A DNA stretch of 64,000 nt from an uncultured Novosphingobium sp. GTDB lineage: Bacteria > Pseudomonadota > Alphaproteobacteria > Sphingomonadales > Sphingomonadaceae. Made by a program: the position numbers and the translations under genes. Shown one piece after another: positions 1 through 11,265 of the stretch (positions are counted from its first letter, which is position 1; every line of letters begins with the position of its first letter). The stretch is from NCBI GenBank assembly GCA_946886075.1, contig CAMPHR010000014.1, forward strand, positions 14,053-78,052. The letters are read 5' to 3'. The notes below the pieces were generated by a model. The model worked only from the letters and a program-made list of their open reading frames with translations. It searched no databases and had not been told where the DNA came from.

Positions 1-1
1 C

Positions 2-202
2 GTCGAGATGCTGGGCAGCCGGGTCAAGGCATTCAAAGCGCTCGACAAGGACAAGGACAACCTGCTTTCCTTTGAGGAATGGGCCGTCGCGACGTCCGAT
101 CGCTTTGGCGGGGCCGACGCGAATGCTGACGGCAAGCTGACGCCCGCCGAGTTCGCCACCACCGCGCCCAAGCGCAAGGCTCCGACAAAATGCCGATGCT
201 GA
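2..202 (+). CDS. EF-hand domain protein, 5' end outside the window
   Basis: Only the C-terminal part is present. Two consecutive EF-hand calcium-binding loops are visible: DKDKDNLLSFEE and DANADGKLTPAE. Both have acidic or polar residues at loop positions 1, 3, 5 and 9 and Glu at position 12. The tail is basic (KRKAPTK). The frame is open to the window edge, so the ATG at 8 is probably internal. Such small EF-hand proteins in sphingomonads are usually exported calcium binders; the exact role is unknown. Confidence 0.7.
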   Translation, partial: VEMLGSRVKAFKALDKDKDNLLSFEEWAVATSDRFGGADANADGKLTPAEFATTAPKRKAPTKCRC

Positions 203-215
203 CGCTCCGGCAGCG

Positions 216-1568
<1,353 letters not shown>

Positions 1569-1630
1569 TTTTCCGTCCATGCGTTGATGCCGCGCGTTTA
1601 GGTTAATCGGCGGCAAAAGGAGAGTGCAAA

Positions 1631-2047
1631 ATGATCGATCATGTCGGCATCGCGATCAGCGACGCGGAACGATCCCGCATTTTTTACGATGAACTGCTGG
1701 CCGCCATCGGGCTTCAGCGCCTGATGACCATTGCGGCCGCTGATAATCCGAGCGGTGGCGAGGCGCATGGCTATGGCCGGAACGATGATCCCTTTTTCTG
1801 GATCGGGGAAAATGAGGCAGTGGCGGAGGGCACGCACATCGCCTTCCGCGTCGAGAACCGGGCGCAGGTCCATGCCTTTCACTCCGCCGGTTTGCTCGCT
1901 GGCGGACGAGATCATGGAGGTCCGGGTCTCCGACCGCACTACGGTCCGAGCTATTATGCGGCCTTCATCCTAGACCCCGACGGCATCAACGTGGAAGCCG
2001 TCTGCCATGCGGACGTGGACCTTCGCGCCTCCGACGAACAGCCGTAG
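1631..2047 (+). CDS. VOC (glyoxalase/bleomycin resistance) family protein
   Basis: The 138-aa product has a single vicinal-oxygen-chelate fold. It starts [11 protein letters not shown], the usual first beta strand with its metal-ligand His, and ends with the typical [19 protein letters not shown] strand that carries the second-half ligand Glu. A good ribosome-binding site (AAAGGAG) lies 6-7 bases before the ATG. Relatives are mostly metal-dependent lyases or dioxygenases of unknown substrate, so no specific reaction is assigned. Confidence 0.85.
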   Translation: MIDHVGIAISDAERSRIFYDELLAAIGLQRLMTIAAADNPSGGEAHGYGRNDDPFFWIGENEAVAEGTHIAFRVENRAQVHAFHSAGLLAGGRDHGGPGLRPHYGPSYYAAFILDPDGINVEAVCHADVDLRASDEQP

Positions 2048-2083
2048 GGCAGGCCGCGCTAGGCCCGCTGCCTGCCTTGCTTG

Positions 2084-3754
2084 TCAGTGCGCAGCTACGC
2101 TGTTGGCCGCGGAAAGGACCGCCTGAACGGAAGCCGTCGCAATATCCGTGTCGGTCCCGATACCGAAGACAGTCCGGCCATCGGGGGTGCGGCATTCGAC
2201 ATAGGCGGCGGCGGCGACGTCCGTGCCTGCGCCGATCGCATGCTCGCTATAGTCCGCTACCTCCAGATCGACGCCCAGGTCATCGCGCAGCGCGGCCAGC
2301 ACCGAGGAGATGAGGCCGTTGCCGCGCCCGGAAATGGAGCGCTCGCCGCCCTTGTGCGCGATCTTGCCGGTGAAGACGCGGTCGCCCGCATGGCCGGTCT
2401 CATTATAGTCGATCAGCGTGTAGGGCTGGTCGCCCGACAGGCGATAATGATCCTCGAACGCGGTCCAGATATCAGCAGCGTTCAGCTCGCGGCTCGTTTG
2501 ATCGGCCAGCCCCTGTACGACGCGGGAGAAGTCGGCCTGCATCCGCTTGGGCAGCTTCAGGCCCTTGTCCTGTTGAAGTACCCAAGCGACGCCGCCCTTG
2601 CCGGACTGCGAATTGACGCGGATCACGGCCTCATAGTCGCGGCCCAGATCCTTGGGATCGATCGGCAGATAGGGGACGTCCCAGATCTGGTCGTTGCGCG
2701 TTTCCTGAACGGCAAAGCCCTTTTTGATCGCGTCCTGATGCGAGCCGGAGAAGGCGGTGAAGACCAGCTCGCCCGCATAGGGGTGACGCGGATGGACCGG
2801 CAGCTGGTTGCAATATTCGACGGTCTGGATGACCTCATCAATGTCGGAGAAATCCAGCGCCGGATTGACGCCCTGCGTGTACATATTGAGCGCGACCGTC
2901 ACCAGATCGCAATTGCCGGTACGCTCGCCATTGCCGAACAGACAGCCTTCGACACGATCCGCGCCAGCCATCAGGCCCAGCTCGGCCGCAGCGACGCCGG
3001 TGCCGCGATCGTTATGGGTATGCAGCGAGATGACGACGCTGTCGCGCTTTGAAATGTTGCGGCACATCCATTCGATCTGGTCGGCATAGATGTTGGGCGT
3101 CGCAGCCTCTACCGTGGCGGGCAGGTTCAGGATCAGCGGGCGATCGGGGGTGGGCTGGAGAATTTCCATCACCGCTTCACAACATTCCAGGCTGAAATCC
3201 AGCTCGGCGGTGGAGAAGGTTTCCGGCGAATATTCGAAATGCCAGTCGGTGTTGGGCTGCTTGGCAGCATTGTCGCGCAGCAGCTTCGCGGCGGTGATCG
3301 CGATGTCCTTGATTTGCGGGCGGTCCATCTGGAACACGATGTTGCGCCAAGCGGGCGACACGGCGTTATAGACGTGGACGATCGCCTGCTTCGCGCCGCG
3401 CAGGGATTCGAAGGTGGTGGCGATCAGGTCTTCGCGAGCCTGGGTCAGCACCTGCGGGAAGACATCGTCGGGGATCGCGCCGTCGCGGACCAGGCCGGAA
3501 ATGAAGTAGAACTCGGTGGCGCCCGCGCTGGGGAAGCCAACCTCGATCTCCTTGACGCCGACTTTGATCAGCAGGTCGAAGAAGCGGCGCTTCTTTTCCG
3601 CGTTCATGGGATCGATGAGCGACTGGTTGCCGTCACGCATGTCGGTCGAGAGCCAGCGCGGGGGCGACGTGATGACGGCGCTCGGCCACTGGCGATTGGG
3701 CAGGTCCACCTGAGGGAAGGGGCGGTATTTCTGCGAAGGGTCGGTCAGCATCAT
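2084..3754 (-). CDS. leuA: 2-isopropylmalate synthase
   Basis: LeuA condenses acetyl-CoA with 2-oxoisovalerate, the first committed step of leucine synthesis. The 556-aa length fits the LeuA type 2 family. The HMGL-like TIM barrel shows the catalytic [11 protein letters not shown] motif near residue 36 and the metal-binding [10 protein letters not shown] motif. The C-terminal part is the LeuA dimer domain through which leucine inhibits the enzyme. A leucine-rich leader ORF and pairing RNA arms lie upstream (3840-3938), pointing to attenuation control. Confidence 0.96.
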   Translation of the reverse strand: MMLTDPSQKYRPFPQVDLPNRQWPSAVITSPPRWLSTDMRDGNQSLIDPMNAEKKRRFFDLLIKVGVKEIEVGFPSAGATEFYFISGLVRDGAIPDDVFPQVLTQAREDLIATTFESLRGAKQAIVHVYNAVSPAWRNIVFQMDRPQIKDIAITAAKLLRDNAAKQPNTDWHFEYSPETFSTAELDFSLECCEAVMEILQPTPDRPLILNLPATVEAATPNIYADQIEWMCRNISKRDSVVISLHTHNDRGTGVAAAELGLMAGADRVEGCLFGNGERTGNCDLVTVALNMYTQGVNPALDFSDIDEVIQTVEYCNQLPVHPRHPYAGELVFTAFSGSHQDAIKKGFAVQETRNDQIWDVPYLPIDPKDLGRDYEAVIRVNSQSGKGGVAWVLQQDKGLKLPKRMQADFSRVVQGLADQTSRELNAADIWTAFEDHYRLSGDQPYTLIDYNETGHAGDRVFTGKIAHKGGERSISGRGNGLISSVLAALRDDLGVDLEVADYSEHAIGAGTDVAAAAYVECRTPDGRTVFGIGTDTDIATASVQAVLSAANSVAAH

Positions 3755-3904
3755 GGGAAGCTACTTCTTTGCAAACGGGCGGCCCCTATTCGAAACAAAG
3801 GCGCGGGCTGCCCGGTGGAACGACTATCTGCTTGGATATGCCCTTAGGCGGATTGCTGCGTCATTCAAGCGAAGAGCAGCAGAAATGCCACGCCTAAGGG
3901 CGTG
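3755..3904 (-). promoter_or_regulatory. leuA leader region with mutually exclusive RNA hairpins
   Basis: In the leuA direction, CACGCC/GGCGTG (3889-3904) forms a small hairpin around the leader-peptide stop codon. The same segment (3891-3901) is also a perfect 11-base complement of 3840-3850, about 40 bases further on. The two pairings exclude each other. A short G+C-rich hairpin (CGGG/CCCG, about 3803-3816) followed by CGCCTTTGTTT could be the terminator, but its stem is weak. This is the layout of ribosome-mediated attenuation; I have not folded it computationally. Confidence 0.55.
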
Positions 3905-3938
3905 TAAGTCGTAGCAGGGAAAGAAGCGCGCGCTGCAT
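3894..3938 (-). CDS. Leucine-rich leader peptide of leuA
   Basis: This 14-codon ORF encodes MQRALLSLLRLTRP and ends in TAG, 140 bases before the leuA ATG. Five of its 14 codons are Leu (CTT, CTT, CTG, CTA, CTT), and four of those are codons a G+C-rich genome uses rarely. That is the design of a leader peptide sensing charged tRNA-Leu. The stop codon sits inside a small hairpin that can re-pair with a downstream arm. No strong ribosome-binding site is obvious (AAGG about 12 bases upstream). Function is inferred from position and composition. Confidence 0.7.
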   Translation of the reverse strand: MQRALLSLLRLTRP

Positions 3939-4058
3939 GGTGGAGACGCCTTAACCTTTTTTGGGGGTGGGCGTCCAGTGTTTGTTGTGGGACGGAGATC
4001 GGCTTAGGATCACTCAAGTCATCCCGTACCCAATATAATTTGGAGTGAATACGGCATC

Positions 4059-4622
4059 ATGTCCCTGACCAACCTCCTCGTTCCCACTTACATGCAGATG
4101 CTCAAGACGCTCTCGGCTTGGCTCGACAAGGCGCAGGCGCAAATGGGTGACGAAGCGGAATCCCTGATTTCCGCCCGGCTGGCGCCTGACATGTTTCCGT
4201 TATCAACCCAGATCCGCTTTGCTTGCGTGCAGGCGCAGGAAGGCGTTTTCCGATTAAGGGGTGAAGAGTTTCCCGCTGCCTTGCAGGGCCTCTTGGATGA
4301 GGGGCGAAATGCCGGGGAAAATCCCGGTTCGATCGCCAGCGCAAAGCACAGAATTGACGAGACCATCACCTTGCTGGAGGGCCTGCCTAAGGACGCGCTT
4401 GATGGAGACGCGGAAAGGCCGATCGAGCATGCACTGCCGATGGGCATGATATTCGACCTGACAGCGGAGGAATATGCTCGCGACTGGACCGTGCCCCAAT
4501 TTTATTTCCACCTGATGATCGCTTACGCCATCCTGCGCAACCAAGGTGTGGCGCTGGGGAAGGGGGATTATGTGACGCACATGTTCGCTTATCTGCGCCC
4601 GGGAACGATGCCGTCGGATTGA
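4059..4622 (+). CDS. DUF1993 domain-containing protein
   Basis: The 187-aa cytosolic protein matches the DUF1993 family along its length, from the N-terminal LLVPTYMQMLKTLSAWLDKA helix to the C-terminal FYFHLMIAYAILRNQGV segment. The family is predicted to be a DinB-like four-helix bundle of unknown function. It ends just before a strong terminator shared with the convergent yceI-like gene. Confidence 0.85.
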   Translation: MSLTNLLVPTYMQMLKTLSAWLDKAQAQMGDEAESLISARLAPDMFPLSTQIRFACVQAQEGVFRLRGEEFPAALQGLLDEGRNAGENPGSIASAKHRIDETITLLEGLPKDALDGDAERPIEHALPMGMIFDLTAEEYARDWTVPQFYFHLMIAYAILRNQGVALGKGDYVTHMFAYLRPGTMPSD

Positions 4623-4641
4623 TACGCCAGCCGTTCAGGTG

Positions 4642-4677
4642 GCGAGTGATGGATGCATAAATCCATCACTCGCTTTC
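4642..4677. terminator. Bidirectional intrinsic terminator
   Basis: A perfect 13-bp stem (GCGAGTGATGGAT / ATCCATCACTCGC) with a 6-base loop is followed on the + strand by TTTCTGC. It lies between the convergent DUF1993 and YceI genes and can serve both, although neither flank has a long T run. Confidence 0.75.
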
Positions 4678-4680
4678 TGC

Positions 4681-5304
4681 TTACTTCTGGAAGGCGGCGA
4701 CGATCTTCAGTTCGATATTGTCGCCGACCATGGGCACGCCATAGCCCATATTGAAGTCACTGCGTTTCACCGTCGTCGTGGCGACGAAGCCGACATTTTC
4801 CTTGCCGCCAGCCATGGCTGGGGCCTTGCCCGCGCCGTAGAAGTCGGCATCGAGCGTCACGGGCTTGGTTACCCCCTTGATGGTGAGGTTGCCGGTGATT
4901 TCCGCGCTGGTGGCGCCGTCAGGTTTGACGCTGGTGGATACGAAGGTTGCCTTCGGGAATTTCGCGGCGTCGAAAAAGTCCGACTTCATCAGATGCTCAT
5001 CAAGAGCCGAGATACCGGTCCGAAGATTGGCGATAGGCACATCGATCGAAACCTTGGCAGCAGCAGGCTTCTTGGGGTCCAGCGTTAGAGTGCCGGTCGG
5101 CTCCGAAATAAGGCCGAAATTGTTGGAAAAGCCCATATGATCATAGGCGAAGGCGATCTGGGTATGGCCGGGGTCAACCTGATAGGTGCCGCCGGTGACA
5201 CGGGACGGATCCTTGGCTCCGGGCGCTGCGGGCATCTGCTGGGCGATGAGTGCGGTGCCGGTGAGAGCGGCGAGGGCAGCGGTTGAAATCAGGAACTTGC
5301 GCAT
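4681..5304 (-). CDS. YceI family periplasmic protein
   Basis: The 207-aa precursor starts with a clear signal peptide (MRKFLISTAALAALTGTALIA). The mature part carries the YceI lipocalin-like barrel: GTYQVDPGHTQIAFAYDHMG at the start, then GTLTLDPKKP, LKSDFFDAAKFP and NLTIKGVTKPVTL. YceI proteins bind polyisoprenoid or other amphiphilic ligands in the periplasm; the ligand here is unknown. The gene lies downstream of ilvC but is separated from it by 196 bases that hold a structured inverted repeat, so it is probably transcribed separately. Confidence 0.92.
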   Translation of the reverse strand: MRKFLISTAALAALTGTALIAQQMPAAPGAKDPSRVTGGTYQVDPGHTQIAFAYDHMGFSNNFGLISEPTGTLTLDPKKPAAAKVSIDVPIANLRTGISALDEHLMKSDFFDAAKFPKATFVSTSVKPDGATSAEITGNLTIKGVTKPVTLDADFYGAGKAPAMAGGKENVGFVATTTVKRSDFNMGYGVPMVGDNIELKIVAAFQK

Positions 5305-5428
5305 GGAATTAGGTCTCCAGAAGCAGTCAAGGGACGCGCTACCATAGCGGCGTCCCTTGATTGTTCCAGAGGCGTAATCGGGAACGAAGAGTTACTCGAT
5401 ACGGAACTCCAGGGCCTCAGCTTCCTTG

Positions 5429-5488
5429 GTCACAGCCAGACCGGGTGTCTTCAGAAATGACTTCCAAAGACCCCGCCGTGGCTGTGAC
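5429..5488. repeat. 60-bp structured inverted repeat downstream of ilvC
   Basis: Perfect 10-base arms GTCACAGCCA (5429-5438) and TGGCTGTGAC (5479-5488) enclose further pairing segments CGGG/CCCG and GTCTT/AAGAC. Together they form one long interrupted hairpin. It starts 12 bases after the ilvC stop and has no T tract. It could be a transcript-end or mRNA-stabilising structure, or a small dispersed repeat. Confidence 0.55.
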
Positions 5489-5500
5489 GAAGCGAAGGGC

Positions 5501-6712
<1,212 letters not shown>

Positions 6713-6714
6713 GT

Positions 6715-7230
6715 TCAGTTCGGCTCCTTGCCGCGGATCAGACCGACTACGCCGGTGCGACCGACTTCGACCAGACCGATCTGGCGCATCAGGCCGATGA
6801 AATTGTCGATCTTGTCGGTCGTGCCCGTGATCTCGAAGATGAAGCTTTCGATCGTCGTGTCCACCACCTTGGCGCGGAAGACGTCGGCGAGGCGCAGCGC
6901 TTCGATCCGGTCCTCGCCCGTGCCCGTGACCTTGACCAGCGCCAGTTCGCGCTCAACAAAGGGACCGTTGGCGGTGAGGTCGGTGACTTTGTGCACCGGG
7001 ACCAGGCGGTCGAGCTGCGCGATGATCTGGTCGATCACCTTGGGCGGACCGTTGGTGACGATCGTGATGCGGCTGATCGCGTGATCGGGCGTTATGTCCG
7101 CCACGGTTAGGCTATCGATATTATAGCCGCGCGCGGTGAACAGGCCAGCGATGCGCGCGAGGATGCCCGCTTCATTGGTGACCATGAGCGACAGGACATG
7201 GCGCTCGCTATATTCTTCCTGAATGTGCAT
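6715..7230 (-). CDS. ilvN: Acetolactate synthase small (regulatory) subunit
   Basis: The 171-aa protein has an N-terminal ACT domain (HVLSLMVTNEAGILARIAGLFTARGYNIDSL), the site of valine feedback, and a C-terminal ALS small-subunit domain (ERELALVKVTG onward). It activates the catalytic subunit IlvB. Its ATG shares one base with the stop codon of the upstream small gene (TGATG), so the two are probably translationally coupled. The length is normal for the IlvH/IlvN family. Confidence 0.96.
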   Translation of the reverse strand: MHIQEEYSERHVLSLMVTNEAGILARIAGLFTARGYNIDSLTVADITPDHAISRITIVTNGPPKVIDQIIAQLDRLVPVHKVTDLTANGPFVERELALVKVTGTGEDRIEALRLADVFRAKVVDTTIESFIFEITGTTDKIDNFIGLMRQIGLVEVGRTGVVGLIRGKEPN

Positions 7231-7580
7231 CAGATGCTCGTTCCGTTATCCGGTTCTTCTTTGCGCTCGTGGCGCTGGGAGATCATTCCCGTGAAGGCAT
7301 AATGCCAGCTGCCATCGTCTCGATGAGCGAGGCGGACCGGAAAGCCCCCGATCGCATCAAACATGCGGGTCAGATGTTCCCCTACATAGCGTGGGCTGAC
7401 TAGCAGGCGGCCGATATGGCGATCGTGGAAATCGAAGCCCTCATCCAGATGAACTTCCCATGCCTCGTTTTCCGGATTGTCATGGTCCACGGTCCAGCCC
7501 TTCAGCTCGGCAGTGCCACTGATCCGTTCAAAGTCGAAGGGTTCGCTCACATGGATGCGGAGCTTCAAATGTTGCGTCAC
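7230..7580 (-). CDS. Uncharacterised protein encoded inside the ilv operon
   Basis: This 116-aa protein is soluble and rich in His, Asp and Glu, with no signal peptide or membrane segment. I do not recognise its family. It opens with a strand-like segment (KLRIHVSEPFDFE) and has WEVHLDEGFDFHDRHIGRLLVSPRY in the middle. It lies 10 bases after ilvB and overlaps the ilvN start by one base, so it should be made together with both acetolactate synthase subunits. That suggests a link to the enzyme or its flux, but no function can be assigned. Confidence 0.8.
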   Translation of the reverse strand: MTQHLKLRIHVSEPFDFERISGTAELKGWTVDHDNPENEAWEVHLDEGFDFHDRHIGRLLVSPRYVGEHLTRMFDAIGGFPVRLAHRDDGSWHYAFTGMISQRHERKEEPDNGTSI

Positions 7581-7590
7581 ACCCCCGACC

Positions 7591-9339
7591 TCACACCAAA
7601 GCCTTCGCTTCGTCCGACATGATACCCGCGATCTGGTTGGGATCGAGCAGCATTTCGGTATGCGCCGCGCCCGACGGGATCATCGGGAAGCAGTTCGAAA
7701 GCTTTACCACGCGGCAATCCACGATGACCGGCCCGGGCGTGTCGATCATCTGCCGGATGCCCGCCGCCAGTTCCTGCGGTCCTTCGATGCGAATGCCGGT
7801 CCAGCCATAAGCTTCCGCCAGCTTCACGAAGTCGGGCAGGCTGTCCGAATAGCTGTTGGAGTAGCGGCTTTCATAGGTCAGTTCCTGCCACTGGCGGACC
7901 ATGCCCATATATTCATTGTTGAGAATGAGCACCTTCACCGGCAGGCGGTACTGGGTCGCAGTGCCCATCTCCTGAATATTCATCTGGATCGACGCATCGC
8001 CTGCGACGCAGACGACTAGACTATCAGGATTACCGACCTGCGCGCCGATGGCAGCGGGGAAGCCATAGCCCATGGTGCCCAGACCACCGGACGTCAGCCA
8101 CTTGTTCGGCTCTTCGAAACCGAAGTGCTGCGCGGCCCACATCTGGTGCTGACCAACCTCGGTCGTGATGATGACATCCTCGGCCGATTTAGACGCGCGA
8201 TACAGCTCCGCGATCGCTTCCTGCGGCATGATCTCTTCGCGGTTCTCGGGATAGGCCAGGCTATTGCGGGCCCGCCAGCCTTCGATCCGAGCCCACCACT
8301 CGGAAAGATCCGCAGCCTTGTGGCCATTGGCTTTCCAAGCGGCGATCATGTCCGTCAAAGCATTGCCGACGTCAGCGATAACCGGAAGGTCGATTTCCAC
8401 GGTCTTGTTGATCGAGCTGCGGTCGATGTCGATGTGGATCTTCTTCGAGTGCGGCGCAAAGGCGTCGAGACGGCCTGTCACGCGATCATCGAAGCGGGCA
8501 CCGATGCAGACGATCAAATCCGCCTTGTTCATCGCCCAATTGGCTTCGTAAGTGCCGTGCATGCCCAGCATCCCCAGCCATTTTGGCGAGGAAGCGGGAA
8601 AGGCGCCCAGACCCATCAAGGTCGAGGTAACGGGTGCGCCCGTCAGTTCCGCCAACTCACGCAGGAGGATCGACGCCTTTGGCCCCGAATTGATGACGCC
8701 GCCGCCGGTATAGAAGACCGGGCGCTCCGCCTTGGCAAGCATCTCGACAGCCTGCGCAATGACAGATGCGTCCGCTTGCGTCTGCGGCTTGTAGCTCGCA
8801 TGCTCAAAGCCAAGCGGCTTGGCATAAGCCGCTGTGGCAATCTGGACGTTCTTGGGAATATCGACGACGACTGGACCGGGGCGGCCAGTGGTGGCGATAT
8901 GAAACGCCTCATGAACGACGCCAGCCAGCTTGGCGGGATCCTTCACCAGATAATTATGCTTGGAACAGTGGCGCGTGATGCCGACCGTGTCCGCTTCCTG
9001 GAACGCATCGGTGCCGATCAACTGCGTGGGAACCTGACCCGTGATGACGATCATCGGGATGGAGTCCATCAGCGCGTCGGTGATGCCGGTGACGGCATTG
9101 GTTGCGCCGGGGCCGGAGGTGACGAGTACGACGCCGGGCTTGCCGGTCGAACGCGCGTAACCTTCCGCCATATGGGTCGCGCCTTGTTCGTGGCGGACGA
9201 GGACGTGGCGGATCTTTGGATGGTCGAAAAGCGCATCATATATGGGCAGCACGGCGCCGCCCGGATAACCGAACACGACCTCGACCCCGAGGTCGATCAG
9301 GCACTCAACCAAAATGTCCGCGCCGCTCTTTTCGGCCAC
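7591..9339 (-). CDS. ilvB: Acetolactate synthase large (catalytic) subunit
   Basis: IlvB is a thiamine-diphosphate and FAD-dependent enzyme that makes 2-acetolactate or 2-aceto-2-hydroxybutyrate, the first common step to Val, Leu and Ile. The 582-aa sequence has the N-terminal VLVRHEQGATHMAEGYAR motif with the catalytic Glu. The C-terminal ThDP-binding motif starts GDASIQMNIQEMGTA and ends near LILNN. The start codon is GTG at 9339, preceded by GGAAGGA. The operon continues into the small unknown gene and ilvN. Confidence 0.97.
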   Translation of the reverse strand: MAEKSGADILVECLIDLGVEVVFGYPGGAVLPIYDALFDHPKIRHVLVRHEQGATHMAEGYARSTGKPGVVLVTSGPGATNAVTGITDALMDSIPMIVITGQVPTQLIGTDAFQEADTVGITRHCSKHNYLVKDPAKLAGVVHEAFHIATTGRPGPVVVDIPKNVQIATAAYAKPLGFEHASYKPQTQADASVIAQAVEMLAKAERPVFYTGGGVINSGPKASILLRELAELTGAPVTSTLMGLGAFPASSPKWLGMLGMHGTYEANWAMNKADLIVCIGARFDDRVTGRLDAFAPHSKKIHIDIDRSSINKTVEIDLPVIADVGNALTDMIAAWKANGHKAADLSEWWARIEGWRARNSLAYPENREEIMPQEAIAELYRASKSAEDVIITTEVGQHQMWAAQHFGFEEPNKWLTSGGLGTMGYGFPAAIGAQVGNPDSLVVCVAGDASIQMNIQEMGTATQYRLPVKVLILNNEYMGMVRQWQELTYESRYSNSYSDSLPDFVKLAEAYGWTGIRIEGPQELAAGIRQMIDTPGPVIVDCRVVKLSNCFPMIPSGAAHTEMLLDPNQIAGIMSDEAKALV

Positions 9340-9408
9340 GATGAAATCCTTCCACTGGATGCAGGTTGCGCCCTCTGCTCCAGATGCGGAACGAAGGCAA
9401 GGTGGGTG

Positions 9409-9437
9409 CGTCTATTCGACATAAAATGGCAAGTCAA
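9409..9437 (-). promoter_or_regulatory. Candidate ilvB promoter
   Basis: Between miaA and ilvB, reading leftward, TTGACT (9437-9432) is followed after 17 bases by TAGACG (9414-9409). This is a plausible sigma-70 pair about 70 bases before the ilvB GTG. The -10 box is weak. No leader peptide or terminator is visible in this gap, unlike leuA. Confidence 0.35.
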
Positions 9438-9440
9438 CCG

Positions 9441-10385
9441 CTATAATAGCAACTTTATTACAAGTTCAGCCGTCATCTTGTTATCAATCTCCCGTTCTTC
9501 CCGTGTCCAGAGTGGCGGAGGTTGACGTGAAAACCAGGTATATTGGCGCTTGGCATATTGCCGGGTGGCGATGCGTCCTTGCTCCAGCATCCGGCCGCGA
9601 TCCATCTCTCCGCGCAGCCAAGCGCTGATTTCGGGTACGCCAATGGCGCGCATTAACGGAAGGTCGGCGCTCAGGTTCCGCGCAAGCAGTGCCTCCACTT
9701 CCTGCGCCGCGCCGCTATCGATCATTTGCTCGAACCTGCGATCGCAACGCGTGATCAGCCATTCGCGCGGGGGCAGCAGGATGAGCGGTGACAGATGGAT
9801 ATGCTCGCCGATACCTCCGCTCTTTTGCAACTGCCAAAAGCTCAGCGGCTTCCCGGTCGAACGTACCACTTCCAGCGCTCTGGCCACCCTGGTGCTGTCC
9901 GCCGGTGCCAGTCGCGCGGCCGCAGCCTGATCTTCGCGCGACAGCGCGGAATGCGCGTCTGCAACGGCCATGGCACGAATCGCAGATCGAATGTCGGGAT
10001 CAATATCCGGAACGGGCGCGATCCCGTCGAGCAGTGTCCGCAGGTAAAGACCAGTTCCGCCCACAAGGATCGGCAGGCGGCCATCCGCATGTGCCTCATT
10101 AATCGCGATCCTTGCCTCGGCAGCCCAACGGGCGGCGGTGCAGGCTTCCGCTCCGTCGATATGGCCGAACAGGCGGTGCGGCACCATGGCCATTTCCTCA
10201 GCAGGCGGCCTTGCCGTGAGGACTTGTAGATCAGCGTAGACCTGGCTGGCATCTGCATTGATGATGGTGCCGTTGGCGGCTTGGGCCAGCGCGAGCGCCA
10301 GCGCGCTCTTGCCGCTGGCGGTAGGTCCGGCAATAAGCGCGACGCGCGGGCGGGATTCGCCCTTTGATGTTTCAGGAGTGTCCAT
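9441..10385 (-). CDS. miaA: tRNA dimethylallyltransferase
   Basis: MiaA adds the dimethylallyl group to N6 of A37 in tRNAs that read codons starting with U. The 314-aa protein has the P-loop GPTASGKSALA near residue 20, the catalytic-Asp motif NADASQVYADLQVLTARP and the GGTGLYLRTLLDG motif. Its ATG lies at 10385-10383 and shares two bases with the ATG of divergent serB (the palindrome CATG). The promoter must therefore lie inside serB, unless the real start is internal; no downstream Met before the P-loop offers that. Confidence 0.95.
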   Translation of the reverse strand: MDTPETSKGESRPRVALIAGPTASGKSALALALAQAANGTIINADASQVYADLQVLTARPPAEEMAMVPHRLFGHIDGAEACTAARWAAEARIAINEAHADGRLPILVGGTGLYLRTLLDGIAPVPDIDPDIRSAIRAMAVADAHSALSREDQAAAARLAPADSTRVARALEVVRSTGKPLSFWQLQKSGGIGEHIHLSPLILLPPREWLITRCDRRFEQMIDSGAAQEVEALLARNLSADLPLMRAIGVPEISAWLRGEMDRGRMLEQGRIATRQYAKRQYTWFSRQPPPLWTREEREIDNKMTAELVIKLLL

Positions 10386-11262
10386 GTTCGTCGCGACCTT
10401 AGTGGCAAGTGCTACCTTGAGTCAGGAGGATATTGCGGAAGCCGTTGCACGGCTGGCAACCGCTGGCTGCGCGCCGGTGGATAGCAAGTGGCTGGATGAG
10501 GGCAAGGCTGCCGACATCTTCTTCGGCAGCGATCCCGTGGTCGTACGCGCGGCATTGACCGGCATCGGTGACAAGGTGGACGTGATTGTCCAGCCTGCCG
10601 CAGGGCGCGAGAAGAAGCTGCTTATCGCCGACATGGACTCCACCATGATTACGGTCGAATGCATCGATGAGCTTGCCGACTATGCCGGGATCAAGCCGCA
10701 GATCGCCGAAATCACGGAACGGGCGATGCGCGGTGAGCTGGACTTTGCCGGTGCGCTGCATGAGCGGGTGGCGCTGCTCAAAGGGCTGGCGGATGAGGCG
10801 ATCGACCGGTGCCGGGCAGAGCGGGTGAAGATCATGCCAGGCGCCAGGGCACTTGTTCGCACGATGAAGGCGAGGGGAGCCGAAACGCTTCTCGTCTCCG
10901 GTGGCTTTACGCGCTTCACTGGTCCTGTGGCCGAAGAAATTGGATTTGATCGGGCGGTAGCGAATATATTGGAGATCGCAGATGGCGCCTTGCTTGGCAC
11001 GGTGACGCTGCCGATCGTCGACGCTACCCGCAAGCGCGCGGAACTGGACGCGGCCATAGACGGCGGGATCGACCGGGCGCTTACGCTCGCGGTGGGTGAC
11101 GGTGCCAATGACATTCCAATGATCCAGGGAGCAGGCCTGGGTGTCGCCTATCATGCAAAGCCCAAGACGCGCGAAGCGGCTGCCGCTGAGATCGTTTATG
11201 GTGACCTGTCGGTACTTCTCTATGCGCAGGGAATAGCTGCGTCGGAATGGGTCGAAGCCTGA
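10384..11262 (+). CDS. serB: Phosphoserine phosphatase
   Basis: SerB removes the phosphate from O-phosphoserine, the last step of serine synthesis. The 292-aa HAD-family protein has DMDSTMITVECIDE (nucleophile Asp and acid/base Asp), SGGFTRFTGPVAE and the GDGANDIPMI motif III. The N-terminal roughly 80 residues resemble the small regulatory region of SerB. The frame is open further upstream, but the ATG at 10384 has AGGAG 5 bases before it and fits family starts. Confidence 0.95.
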   Translation: MFVATLVASATLSQEDIAEAVARLATAGCAPVDSKWLDEGKAADIFFGSDPVVVRAALTGIGDKVDVIVQPAAGREKKLLIADMDSTMITVECIDELADYAGIKPQIAEITERAMRGELDFAGALHERVALLKGLADEAIDRCRAERVKIMPGARALVRTMKARGAETLLVSGGFTRFTGPVAEEIGFDRAVANILEIADGALLGTVTLPIVDATRKRAELDAAIDGGIDRALTLAVGDGANDIPMIQGAGLGVAYHAKPKTREAAAAEIVYGDLSVLLYAQGIAASEWVEA

Positions 11263-11265
11263 CCT

